In this document: in pieces, positions 34,314-46,310 of the stretch
Position numbering within the stretch: the stretch's first letter is position 1
Layout of the letters: every line of letters begins with the position of its first letter
NCBI GenBank assembly: GCA_028641055.1
Contig: CM054060.1
Coordinates: forward strand, 308,684,949 to 308,748,948
DNA length: 64,000 nucleotides
Direction: 5' to 3'
From: Alopecurus myosuroides
Taxonomy: Eukaryota > Streptophyta > Magnoliopsida > Poales > Poaceae
Position numbers and translations under genes: made by a program
The notes under the pieces: generated by a model
Database searches by the model: none
Seen by the model: the letters and a program-made list of their open reading frames with translations, nothing else
Told to the model about the DNA's origin: nothing

Positions 34314-37300
34314 TGATACGTCATAAATGAATCCCTAATTTCTGATGCTCCATGATCATATTATGCCAATTGCTATATGTTTTCTCCCTTATTTATAGCA
34401 TTTTCATACATTTTCCGGGACTAACCTATTAACAAGATGCCCAGAGCCAGTTCTCTATCTTCTGCTGTTTTTAGTTTCAGAAAAGTTGTTCTAGAAATAT
34501 TCTCGAAATTGGAAAATTCGAATCCCAGAAGTCCTAATTTCCCCGAAAGCGTCCAGAAGACCGAAAAGCAGTCGAAGAGGGGCAGCAGGGGGCCCACATC
34601 ATGGGCTGGCGCGGGTCCCCCCTGGCCGAGCCAGCTAGGTGTGTGGGGCCCCTGGATCTCTACCGCCTTTGCCCTTTCGCCTATTTAAACCCCCTGGATG
34701 GAAAACCCTAAGGACCTGGTAAAAATCCCAGAAAAAGTTCCGCAGCCGCCGTCACCGTCAACCCTAGATTAGGAGGGTTCTGGAGGTGTTTTCCGGCACC
34801 CTTCCAGAGAGGAAATCATAACCGAGAGCTTCTACATCACCATGCCTCCCTTCGGAGTTATGCGTGAGTAGTTCATCCCTGGACTACGGGTCCATAGCGG
34901 TAGCTAGATGGTTGTCTCCTCCTGATATGCCTCCATGTTTAGATCTGCCTATCATGATCGAGATTGATATTATGTAATTCTATATGTTGTGTTTGCTGGG
35001 ATCCGATGAATATTGACCTTATGCCAAGTTGATTATAGTATTTATTGCATATGTTATTTGTGATCTTGCATGCTTTCCGTTGCTAGTGGTTGCTCTGGCC
35101 AAGTAGTTGCTAGTGACTCCAAGAGGGAGTACTTATGCTTGATAGTGGGTTCATGCCTCCTTGTTGCCTTGCTCGAGTGACAAACGTGAAGGGGGAGGAT
35201 GTGTTGTTGCCATTAGGGAGAAAACAGTGGTGAGAGTACCCACGTGTATAATCATTGCTTACATTATACACTTTGTTTATTGCAATTATGTGTTGCTTGA
35301 AACTTAATACCTAAGGGGGTTCGGATGATAACCTGAGGGTGAATTATTAGTCATAGACGCAGATGGATGTCGGTCTATGTATATCTAACATATATAAATG
35401 GGAGGAACCCACTAATTCCATTTCTCTCAACATGCAAGCCATCCACCTCAACAATGTCCACGTCAGCAATTTATTCGTGTTTGGTTACGTACTTATGTGC
35501 ATGCAGCCTTCCACTGGATTGAGCATCGCGACCTGAACCTTCTTTTTTCCTTTCATTTATGAACGTAGAACACCAACAGTCTAGCCTCATATACCTCATG
35601 AATCTTATCTCTCCACGGCCATGTGCAGCCAACGAACAGCCCTCCGCACTTCAACATCAATCTTGGTGGCGCCGATTTCTCTTCCTCTCCCTCATGATTT
35701 TAACAAGAACTGGCCGCACGAGAAACTGACAGAGGCATATGAGAAGTTACTGTTTCCATTTAAATTGTGTGCTCTGCCTCGGTCCATTTGCTCACACTCC
35801 CTTCGGTTTCTGATCTTCCTGACAATGGCGACGCCTACCATCATTGTTGCTCTAGCGCCCTACATGCTACACATTAGATCGGCACCAGCCCCTCCACCCG
35901 TTTGGTTCCGCAACTGAGCTGCAGCCATGGCTCAGACGGAATGTCAATCTGGTCGCTAGAAATATATTGCCTGAGTAAGTACCCATCTCCTATGAGTTGT
36001 TAGCTTTCTGCTTTGTTCCAACATGTAGATAATTGCTGCAGTGCTCCAGTAGCCGGCTGCCATGGAGACGATCATAAAGTACATGCAAAAATTGTCATAA
36101 TCCTTTTGTGCATAATTTTCTATTCTTGCAGAACTTCATCTTCTGTTGGTTCATAGTTTTCTATGATTTCGTTGGTAAGAAACTAATTCCATGTCTACAG
36201 AACAAAACTCTTTTATTTGATATTAGGTTACAAGAACGCCTTAGAGATGCTCGGTAGAATAGCTTAACCAAGCTTGCATCAAATAATTATCTCAAAATGG
36301 CACTTTCTTAATATTTAAGGCATTAGTTCAAGCTACATGTTGTTGCACATTATTCATGATACTTACTGTTTTGGTTGGTCACAAACTTTGCAATACACAT
36401 AGTGCGTTACCCATGCCTTTTCTTACACGAGTCCTGCTAAAATATGACTTCAGAAGTCCTACTAATCTACGACTTCACGAGGTGCTCGGTAAGATATGCC
36501 CTCCATTTTAAGACGAACGGAGATTTCAGAAGGTAAGAATCTCTACTCCTTTTTATCCTAATATATTTATAAGATGGTTGTTCCTTCATTTAGACTATCA
36601 TTATTGTTATTCATAAGGTTCATATCACAAAAAAATTCATTTTTGCTATATATATGTGCAAACGACATTATGAGTTTCAGACTCTAATAAATAGAGCAGA
36701 ACGATCGGGCAGAGTAAAAACATGTCGCTCTATTTGTCATCCTTTTACAGAATCCGAGGCACAACATATTTTTGTTAATCTATGTAAATACTCCAACGTT
36801 TGATACAACTTTCCATTATAAATGCTTCCATATTATTTATTTTTTTGTAAGCAACAGGTTGTGCATTCCTCTTCCCATTTTGGAAAAAAAAATTATAATA
36901 ACACAATCTTTTATCTGTTGATTGCATAAGATCTCATGATTAAGATATATTGTTGCTTACTTGGTTTTCCACAAGTCATGTTATTCTAACTAGAGACTTG
37001 AATTCCATTTTTACTCATGTGCCTCTTCCCCCAGAAAATCTCACCGATCAGAAAAAGATTTATCCAAAACTCGAAATATGCATATTCCATAAAAAACATT
37101 CTAATTTATATTACCATAAGGCCCCGCAGCAACGCGCGGGGTATTGTCTAGTTGTTGTAATGACCGCACTAAATATCATAGTAATCATCACGTTATAATG
37201 TGCAGTACGGTGCAACCTTTATTTGTCAATTTCCCAGCTGTAATTTGTTCACCCAACATGCTATCTTTTATGGAGAGACACCACTAGTGAACCTATGAAC

Positions 37301-37644
37301 CCCAGTCCATTTTCCACACTGTTAAACAAACAACAACAATTTCCCGCTCTCTACTTTCTGCAAGCATACAACTGTTTTCCACACTGTACGTCTAATCTTT
37401 GCTTTCAGCAAGACCGGTGAGATTGACAACCTCACTGTACCGTTGGGGCAAAGTATTTTGGTTGTGTTGTGTGCAGGTTCCATGTTGTTGCTGACACCGA
37501 TGAAGCGCCAGCACCACCGTCAGTGGTATCAACCTTCCGAAGGTCCTCCTTCTCCTACTGGTTTGATAACCCTGGTTCTTAACTAAGGGGAAAACTTCCT
37601 ACCGCTGTGCTCATCCCTCTTGGGGTATCCCAACGCAAGCATCA
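34314..37644 (+). repeat. LTR 3 of the Athila-like complex, interrupted by a Helitron
   Basis: The two outer parts (34314-35383 and 37152-37644) together make about 1,563 bp, matching LTR1 and LTR2. The break falls in the segment GTCTATGTAT..TTGTTGTAATG. LTR3 ends at CATCA with TAATG outside. Confidence 0.85.
35384..37151 (+). mobile_element. Non-autonomous Helitron, 1,768 bp
   Basis: It begins TCTAACATATATAAATGGG and ends with a hairpin (stem CCCCGC at 37122-37127, GCGGGG at 37136-37141) followed after 6 nt by CTAG (37148-37151). It sits between A and T with no target duplication. All are the hallmarks of a Helitron. The LTR sequence on both sides is otherwise continuous, which fixes both borders. 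Inside I see short frames (for example 35621-35917) but no Rep or helicase domain and no gene fragment that I can name. Confidence 0.9.
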
Positions 37645-38485
37645 TAATGCTGGTAACACTTGGAGCTTTTTTCCTTCTTATAAGCGGCTTGACCGAGTCA
37701 ATGTGACTTACCACATCTTGCCTCTCTTCCGTCATCTGCGGGCCCTTTGACAGTCTCAGAACTAACATGAACGGAAGGGAATCAGTTATCCCGATTTCGC
37801 TAGCGTCGGAACCGACACGTCGCCTGGTCTCCGCAACAACATGCAGTGGCCGTGGTCGATGCAGGACGCGTGAAGCACATCAACTAGCCGCGACCGTTGG
37901 GATCGCATCTCATCAAAATCCTATAACTAGGCCTCCTCTTTTTCCTTCTCCTCACTCCATTCCATCTCGTGCACCCCGATGCTCCTTCCTCCTAACTCCC
38001 CTTACTGTGAGCACACTCCAGAACGAACCAAGAATCAGCAGCATCGGCAAGCCCACCACCGCTCCAATGGCGTCTGAAAACATTCCCCACACCACTATGA
38101 TGGAAGTGAAACGGAGGCGAGGAAGGGCGCAGCGACGGTGGAGGCAAACCATACCTTGGTGGGGTCGCTATCCCCAACTGCATCACTTGTGGGGGCGCCC
38201 GACATGGTGACACCCCTATATCCTTCGGCTGCGGCGAAGGAGGTGATGGTTGCTGAGAATGATGTCATGATTGGCGCTTCTCAATTTGGGGAAGAAACGG
38301 AAGCAGCGGTATTGGGGGAGGAAAGCTCCTGCAGTTGGATCTCGAGCACCATCTCTGAGGGCGAGCTCAAATGGCCGGCAGAGGAAGGCTTCCTGCTGCC
38401 CAAGATCTGGTGTTGCACGGAAGGCGGCCGGGAGCCAAAGCCCTGGGATGCTGAAGCGTCACGCTGATGCGCGTGTAACACATGT
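37645..38485. other. GC-rich stretch with coding-like frames, unidentified
   Basis: This follows the Athila-like complex and differs in composition from it. On the + strand a frame at 37767-38210 and an overlapping one at 38138-38467 (109 codons, acidic, Ser/Glu-rich, with WPAEEGFLLPKIWCC near its end) read like an exon broken by a one-base shift. A TATA-like TATAACTA lies near 37921 and a pyrimidine-rich leader precedes an ATG at about 38068. On the - strand a frame at 37583-37768 crosses the LTR3 border. No domain is recognised. It may be part of an older element or a gene fragment. Confidence 0.3.
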
Positions 38486-38678
38486 TCATTAGGAGACCCC
38501 AAGAGGAAGGTATGAATAGCGCAGTAGCAAGTTTCCCTGAGAAAGAAACCAATGTTTAATTGACCAGTAGGAGAAATAAATCACTTCTGAAGGTTGATGC
38601 ATTTGAGGTGGCAGGGCGCACTACCGGTTCAGAAGCAACGAGGAACCTACACAACACAATCAAATCAATTTGCCCCAA
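38486..38678 (-). repeat. Inverted LTR fragment of the Athila-like family
   Basis: On the minus strand this matches the 3' part of the LTR at 59859-61428, including CAGGGCGCACTACCGGTTC. It is cut at 38678, where another LTR begins, and its missing remainder is not found nearby. Confidence 0.7.
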
Positions 38679-40121
38679 TGATACGTCCAAAACGTGTCTC
38701 CTTTTTCGAACACTTTTGCTATTGTTTGCTTCTAAACTTGTGAGTTTTGGATACAACTACACAGACTGACACTGCTTTCAGCAGAATTACTTTGGTGTCT
38801 CGTTTTTGTGCAGAAAAATCAACTTTCGGGAAAATGCCTAGAAAAGATCCCGAAGACCTTAAAACAATAGAAGACCCCCGGAGCCAGAAGGAGATTCGGA
38901 GAGGGGCCAGGAGGGGGCCACACCACCCCTGGGTGCCCCCCGTCCGCGCCGCCTAGAGGTGTGGGGCCCCCAGGCACACCCTCGGGCTCCCCTTTCGACT
39001 ACTTATCGCTCGTAACCGTAAAACATCAGGGGGTTCATCATATTCCACAAAAACACAACAGAGCTTCCTCGCCACCTCGAAACTCAATTCGGGGATCAGA
39101 AGTTCCTGTTATGGCGCCCTGCTGGGATGGGGATTCGGAGGAGATCATCGCCATCGACACCGCCACCTCTTCTCCATCAACCATCCATGATTCCCCTGTC
39201 CATGTGTGAGTAAATACCGTTGTAGGCTGAGAGGATAGTGCCTAGTATCCATTGTTAGTGTTTTTTTATTGTTAGGTATTGGATGAGATCGATCATGTAA
39301 TAATGTCAGATTTTTAGAGCATAGTGCCTAGTATACATTGTTAGTGTTTTCTATCGTTGATGCAACTTGTATTGCTTAATGCTTGTCACTTTGTGCTCGA
39401 GTGCCATGATCTCGGATATGAACTTGTTATTGTTTCATGAGTATAATTATCTTTCTTGATCATATCTGCAAGTTGTTTACACATGTCATTCTTCGGAACC
39501 CAAGGCCCCAAAGTGATAGAAATTAGGACAGCTGGAGGGGATGGATGTGATGTGGGGATCACATGTGTTCACTAGAGTGTTAATGCTTTGCTCGGGTGTT
39601 TTATTGAAAGGAGAACCTTAATTACTAGTAGTTTCCCTAGAGACCCCGCTGCGACAGGATGGTAGGACAATAGATGTTGTGCAAGTTTCTCATTGCGAGC
39701 ACATACGACTATATTGGAACACATGCTTATGGTTTTCCTAGAACTTGGATGCTTGTTACTATCTTTCTGCAATGCCCACGTTATTATTATTACATGAACT
39801 ATCTTATCCATGCAACGCCCGTTCATCCACTCTCTATGCCTACGGTATTTTTATCCTGTTGTTTTCACAATTGCTACTGATGTTTTCACGATTGCTACTA
39901 TTGTTACTATTTTACTAATATTGTTATTTCACTACTGCTGCTGCTATACAACTGTTACCACTGATATATTGTTGCGAGCAAGTGTACTTTCAGGTGCAGC
40001 TGAATTGACAACTCATCTTAAGGCTTATAAATATTCTTTGGCTCCCTTGGTGTCGAATCAATAAATTTGGGTTTTAGTTCCCTCGAAGACTGTTGCGATT
40101 CCCTATACTTGTGGGTTATCA
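38679..40121 (+). repeat. LTR of a second Athila-like family
   Basis: A 1,443-bp LTR from TGATACGTCCAAAACG to GTTATCA, followed after 11 bp by TGGCGCCGTTGTC (from 40133), a tRNA-Asp primer site. It shares only its first bases and overall layout with the LTRs at 13076, so it is a related but different family. No 3' partner LTR is present in the window. Confidence 0.75.
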
Positions 40122-40132
40122 AGACTATTTTC

Positions 40133-42640
40133 TGGCGCCGTTGTCAGGGAGCATAGCTTTATTTATTTTCTCACTTGAACATGATATTGTTTGCTGCAAT
40201 CCTTTCGTCATAGGCAAGAGTCGTGATGGAAAAGTTCCTATATTACCATCCACTACAAGGAGAGGTACAACTCTGAACACCTTTGTTGCTCTTGATTCAT
40301 CGTCTATTATGAGTAAGCTTCTTACACCACCACATGCTACACACACTGTTACTTCTGCTGAGTCTGAAAATGTTTCTGATACTTTTGATGAGGCTTCTAC
40401 TATTCTTGATAATACTGGTTCACTAGGTCCTTTCCTAGATGCTACTATCGCTAAATCCAAACAAATTGAAAATGCTGAAATTCCTGTTGAAAATGCTAGT
40501 ACACCTGTTAATTCACCCGAGTTTATTGATGATCTTGATGAAACTTATATTGAACTTAATGATGACTTTATTGAATAAGCTCGGGCTACTACTGGTGCAA
40601 GAGCTCTTAAGAGTCTTCTTGCAAAACATGTTGTTAAATATATATCTTCTCATGATGCTAAATTTGCTACATCCCCCATACACATTAGAGACAAGGATTA
40701 TGATTTCTCTCTAGATTTATCTTATATTTATATATTGTTGAGAAGGAACCTTTTTGTGGAACTGAAAGTAAAAGTGCTATGGAACACATGAATGATCTTT
40801 CATCTTTGAGTAGTTTATTTTCTGATGATACTAAGCTGCGTACTTATTTTGTTACCAACATCTTCCCTTTCTCATTAAAAGATGAAGCTAAAACTTGGTT
40901 TAACAATGTGTCACCTGGATCTATTACTAGTCCTATGGATTTGGTTAATGTTTTCTTTCAAAAATATTTTCCTGCTAGTGCCCAACATGTTGTTGTGCAG
41001 GATATCTTTAACTTTGAGCAAATTGAAGGAGAAAATTTCCTGAATCTTGGACAAGGTTTTGTTTTTTAATAAGAGCTAGCCCTAGCTATCCATTACCTAA
41101 AAATGAGCTCCTAGATATATTTTATAATGGGCCAACTGTTGAATCTAGGACATACCTGGATAGCTGTGTTGGTTGTGTTTGCGGGAAAAGAACTCCATAA
41201 GAAGATGATAAATTAATGGCTAAAATAGACAAAAATAATGATGATTGGAATATACATGAGACTACACCTACACTAGAGCCAACACCCAAGAAGAGAGGGA
41301 TGATTGAATTAAATGATGAAGTGGTGAAGGAATCCAAGAAATCTCTTAAAGAGAGGGGTATTAAATCTGAAGATGTGAAGAATTTACCCCCTATAGAAGA
41401 ATTATGTAAGCCTATTCCTTATCCATCAACAGTTGAGGTGCAGTCTCTCCAGTATTTTGATAATAAAGATATTCCCTATTCTAAACCACCTGATCAATGC
41501 TTAGATGAATTTGTTAATTATGTTGTTAAGCAAGAGAACTTTAATATGAGAGTGCAAAATCATCTTATGAAAAAATCTAGAGCTATTGATAATTTCCATT
41601 GTATTATTGAGAGAACCTCTAATGAAATGCTTGTTGAACATTTTCATATGGTTCAAACTCAAATTGATCAACTCATTCTAAGTGCAAAAAGACATGCTAG
41701 CTAATGCTTCTAGAGAAAAACATGTTTGTGAAATAATTACTAGGATTGGTGTTTCTACTCAGGACCCCTTGTATCCTGAAGGACACCCTAAAAGAATTGA
41801 ACAAGATTCTCAACAACCTAAAAACAATAGTTCTCCTTCTAAGAAAAAGAAGAAGAGACAAAAACTGTTGTAGAATCTCCTGAACCTGCTAAAGATCCTA
41901 ATAGTATATCTATTTATGATGGTGAAACTGAAAGTGGTAATGATAAAAGTGATGCTTCTGATAAAGAAGAAATGTAGCTGAATCTGAAAAGCAACCTAAA
42001 ACTGTGAAATATACTAAGGAGGATTTGATTGCCAATAAACATGGTAAAGAAAGAGAGCCTTGGATACAAAAAGCAATGCATTTTCCTAATAAGAAACATA
42101 AATCAAAGAAAGAGGGACATTATAACAAGTTTTGTGAGTGGATGAAACCTTTGTTTTTGCAAATTCCTTTGACTGGTGCTATTAAACCGCCTCCTTATTC
42201 AAAGTATATGAAAGATATTGTCTGTAACAAAAGGAAGATTCCTAATGAGGAAATTAGCACTATGCTTGCTAATTACTCTTTCAATGGCAAGGTTCCAAAG
42301 AAGCTTGGAGATCCTGGTATTCCTGCTATCCCTTGTTCCATTAAAAATAATTATGTTAGAACTGCTTTATGTGACTTGGGAGCTAGAGTTAGTGTTATGC
42401 ATTTTTTTATCTATAGGAAGCTCTCTCTTGAAAAATTGATACACACTGATATATCTTTGCAAATGGCTGATAAATCCAGTGCTATCCCTGTTGGTATATG
42501 TGAGAATGTTCCTGTTCAAGTTGTTACTAGTTGTTTGATATTAACTGACTTTGTTGTGTTAGACATGCCTGAAGATGATAAGATGTCTATTATTCTTGGG
42601 AGACCTTTTCTTAACACTTCAGGGGCTGTTATTGATTGAA
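40133..42640 (+). pseudogene. gag-protease remnant of the second Athila-like element
   Basis: Broken frames lie in order at 40093-40578, 40779-41069, 41216-41704 and 42004-42639. The 40779 frame holds a gag core (FPFSLKDEAKTWFNNVSPGS). The 41216 frame is an acidic and lysine-rich linker with a predicted coiled coil. The 42004 frame is an aspartic protease with ALCDLGARVSVM (catalytic Asp kept) and LGRPFLNTSGAVID, ending in TGA where this family normally reads on. Stops and shifts separate all pieces. There is no reverse transcriptase or integrase after it. Confidence 0.75.
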
Positions 42641-43947
42641 ATCAAGGAAAAGTAACTTTCAATGTTAATGATAAATAGCATACTGTTTATTTTCTCAAGA
42701 AGATTGATAGAAGATATTGTCTAAATTCAATTGAATATTTAGACCATCAAGATTGGAGAATTTTATTGTCCCATTCCAATGCCACCAAAAGAATATGAAA
42801 TTATTATGATTGTGACTATGTCTATCAAGGTTGAGGTAACATAATTATTTAGTGATATGCAACGTTTTTCTTCATATAAAAATTGTTTTGGGAACAAGAC
42901 TTGATCACCCTTGTTAACAAAATGATTTTGAATGAAGAAGACAATGTTTTCACCTTCCCCGTTATGTTTTCACCATGTTTACTTCTGTTATCACCTTGAT
43001 ACCTTAGTATAATCATGTTTTTCACCATCCATAGTCATGTTTTCCTCATATTTTCATCCTAATTACTGTGGTTATGCATGTTTTCACCATCCATACTTTT
43101 GTTTTCACCACTTCCACCTTTGTTTTCTTTGGTTATTTGCCTTTTGGAGTGTCATAGAACCTATGCAGTTCTAGTTTTGGTTTTGTTATCCACATTTCCA
43201 CATTTTTTTTCCTGGGTTTTCATTAATTTTTAAATTTTGAAAATATCTCAAAAATAAAGTTTCTCGAAAAATTTCAGAAAAAAAATAATAAATTTTTACG
43301 TAAAAATTGAGGCAGAGAGCCACCTACAGACTCCAGGAGGACCCACCAGTCAGGCACACCATAGGGGGAGGCGGTCTGCCCCTAGTGGCTCCTAGTCATG
43401 GTGTGGGGCCCCCTGGCCCTCCATATGCTCTCTCGCCTGCCCAAGATTCCTCTCTCACCCCACAAACTCAAAACATTTCCTGGAACCCGTGTTCATGCTG
43501 TTATTCCTGGGTATTTTTTGATCTCTTTGCTCATCTTACCATTGTTGCTAAAATTTGGTGCATTTGCTCTCCGGCATGTGACTCCTTCGGTTATCCAAGT
43601 ATAATTTTATTTGGTGGAGTATTTCTTGAGTATTTTGGTACCGTAGGTGACATCTTATGTGAGTTTGCATACTTGATTTGAGTGAAAATAATATAGTTTT
43701 GATGCATGTTTAGCTCTCCTATAAGTCTCTATGGTAGTTTCCACCTTATAGTTGTTTGAAATCAATTTTTGTGATGATTGTTGAAAAAATTCAAGATGGT
43801 GCACAATGTGCATCAACTAAACCAGCATGAGTTGGAGTTGCATGAGGTCATGCTTGTGCACCGTGAAGAAAGAATGTTTCCATCAATCTATCCATGCCAG
43901 GAATTCATGCGTGTTACGGAAATTCTGCAGGATTTCTATACTCTTGT
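42641..43947 (+). other. Non-coding 3' part of the second Athila-like element
   Basis: AT-rich DNA with repeated CATGTTTTCACC-like motifs (about 42945-43135), an A/T-rich tract (43200-43300) and a GC-rich patch (43310-43450). No supportable frame. It ends where an LTR of the first family starts, without a recognisable junction signal. Confidence 0.5.
42945..43135 (+). repeat. Degenerate minisatellite-like ATGTTTTCACC repeats
   Basis: ATGTTTTCACC or close variants (GTTTTTCACC, TTGTTTTCACC) recur about six to eight times over 190 bp with irregular spacing. Confidence 0.6.
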
Positions 43948-44803
43948 GTGATACGTCTCCAACGTATCTATAATTTCTGATGCCCCATGATCATATTATG
44001 CCAATTGCTACATGTTTTCTCCCTTATTTATAGTATTTTTATACTTTTTACGGGACTAACCTACTAACAAGATGCCAAGTGCCAGTTCTCTGTTTTCTGC
44101 TGTTTTTGGTTTCAGAAAAGTTGTTCTGGAAACATTCTCAGAATTGGACCCCATAAAGCCCGAAGTGCCTATTTTCCCCGGAAGCATCCAGAACACCGAA
44201 GAGGAGTCGAAGATAGGCAACAGGGGGGCCACACCATAGGGTGGCGCGGCCTCCCCCTAGCCGCGCCAGCTATAGGTGTGCCCCCTGGCCTCCACCGCTT
44301 TTGCCCTTTCGCCTATTTATTCAAGCAGATGGAAAACCGTAGCACCTGATCAAAAATCCCCGAAAAGTTCCGCAGCCGCCATCGTCGTCAACCCTAGATC
44401 AGGGGGTTCTGGAGCTGTCTCCCGGCACCCTGCTGGAGAGGAAATCATCACCGGAGGCTTCTACATCACCATGCCTGCCTCCGGAGTTATGCGTGAGTAG
44501 TTCATCCCTGGACTACGGGTCCATAGCAGTAGCTGGACGGTTGTCTCCTCCTCAATGCCTCTATATTTAGATCTCGCGAGCTGCCTATCATGATCGAGAT
44601 TGTTCCTATGTAATTCTATATGTTGTGTTTGCTGGGATCCGATGAATATTGACCTTATGGCAAGTTGATTATAGTCTTTATTGCATATGTTATTTTTGAT
44701 CTTGCATGCTTTCCGTTGCTAGTGGTTGCTCTGGCCAAGTAGTTGCTAGTGACTCCAAGAGGGAGTATTTATGCTAGATAGTGGGTTCATGCCTCCTTTT
44801 CGC
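43948..44803 (+). repeat. Truncated LTR of the first Athila-like family
   Basis: Begins TGATACGTCTCCAACGTATC and is colinear with LTR1 to about its position 850 (GGGTTCATGCCTCCTT). It then stops abruptly at about 44800 against an unrelated, reversed gypsy fragment. Confidence 0.75.
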
Positions 44804-44806
44804 CTG

Positions 44807-46310
44807 TGACGAGAAGGGTATTACACCATACTTCATCATTTGTTCAATGATACTTTCCATGACATCCTTCTGGTAAGGTGGGATTCTGTAAGCTCTCTTG
44901 TTTACTGGTTTTCCCCCTCGGTGGAGTATAATTTGGTGGTCACAGTCCCTTGAGCGAGGGAGTTGCTCAGGTTCTGAGAACACATCCGGGTATTCATTGA
45001 TTGCTTCTTCAATTCCCCTTGGTATAGGTTATGTTTCTGTTGTAGGTTCTGCTACAGTGTGGGTGTAAACAACAGAACCTAAAGCACCATGTGCTAGAAG
45101 TTTTTCCAGTTTCTCTGCAGATATGGCTTTGCATGTAAGGGTCTCTACATTCTCACAGAATGTGATTTTCTTCTTGCCATGATAGTTAACTGCTAGGGCC
45201 CTTGTCCTGTAATCCAGCTCCACTCGACTATGTGTCAACTTCCAGTCAGTACCCAGGATAATATCATATCATTTTAATTGAGCAGCCTGAACTCACTGAC
45301 AAATTCATGTCCATGGACAGTGTAATGACAGCCACTGCAGATTGACTTATTGAGCATTTTGGCTCCATTAGCTACAGTTAGTCTCATAATTCTGGCACCT
45401 TGGATGGTAAGGTTGTGTCTTGTTGCAAACTTGTTGTCAATAAAGGTGTGTGAGCTTCCAGTGTCCACTAATGCCACTACAAGTATGTTTCCAAACGTAA
45501 TTTGGATAATGGAAGTGCTACTACCAGGAATAGTGCCTTGCAATGCATGTGCTGACACCAGAGCTACTGATTCCATTGGGTCCATAATATCTCCATCCAC
45601 TTCTTCCTGTAATTGTTCAACCGGGATATGCTCTTCCATATCTTGAGTAATGATAGCTCTAAGCTGCTTGTTCATCTTGCAAGTAAGTCTGTGACTAGGG
45701 AACCATTTTTCACCATACCTAAAACAATCTTCACTCTTCTTTACAAGTGTTGTTTCTGTTGCTGCCTTGTTGGCTGAGGGAGCTGCAGCTGCAGGGATGG
45801 ACACAGTGGGCTTAATGGCCATTTCCTTGTTGTTGTGGGCAAATCTCTGCCATGTGGTTGCTTGGTTTTTTCCTAAATGGATTGGATGCCTCCAGCCTCC
45901 TAGCTATCCAATAGGCATCTATTAGTGAGCTAGGCTTCTGAATTTGAGTATGTTTTTGCTCATACTCCTGTAAGCCAGAGACAAAGCTCTTCACATAATA
46001 GTTTTCAGGGATTTCAGGGGTTTCCCTCCTGACAAGGCCTACCTTGTCTTCCAACTGGTCTATGTAGTCATCCACAATCCCAGTTTGCTTGAGTGCATGG
46101 AAATTTTTGACCACGTCATATGAGGATTTTTCTGCAAACCTCCTTTTCAACTTCTTGCAAAATCTGGTCCAAGATTTTTCATCTATATCCAGCTCAGTGT
46201 TCTCCAGCCATGTGTCTGCCTTCCCTATGAAATAGAAGGTAGCCACTTCCACCTTCTCTTCTTCCACAATCTGACATAGTTTGAAGTATTTCTCGGCCTC
46301 TTTCAATCAC
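44807..46310 (-). pseudogene. Reversed gypsy gag-protease-RT fragment
   Basis: On the minus strand, in order: gag (46306-45812, with TWLENTELDIDEKSWTRF), an aspartic protease (45822-45274, with ALVDTGSSHTFID: active-site D-T-G-S kept), a broken linker (45238-45029), and the first part of a reverse transcriptase (44983 to about 44810, with IPPYQKDVMESIIEQMM). The frame shifts at the gag-protease overlap and near 45260. The fragment is cut inside the reverse transcriptase at the junction with the truncated LTR. Sequence style suggests a chromovirus of the Tekay/Del or Reina type, but the clade is not certain. Confidence 0.75.

Larger units (their letters stand above)
13076..37644 (+). mobile_element. 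Tandem Athila-like gypsy complex (LTR-int-LTR-int-LTR) with nested insertions
   Basis: Three LTRs of one family begin at 13076, 19594 and 34314, each with TGATACGTCATAAA, and end in CATCA at 14656, 21173 and 37644. After LTR1 and LTR2 comes the same primer site, TGGCGCCGTTG, complementary to tRNA-Asp. Before LTR2 and LTR3 is the polypurine motif AAGCTTGGGGATGC. The outer flanks are AAATG (13071-13075) and TAATG (37645-37649), so there is one near-matching target duplication for the whole array. This fits unequal recombination between copies of one insertion rather than two separate insertions. The internal regions code only for gag and an aspartic protease. Reverse transcriptase and integrase are absent, so the family depends on a partner. 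Family names such as Sabrina or WHAM are possible but not asserted. Confidence 0.85.

Noticed and set aside
34437..34688. Frames of 66-83 codons recurring in each LTR (also 19715-19915)
   Set aside because: They fall in the LTR leader, differ in end point between copies and have no domain; likely chance frames in the GC-rich part.
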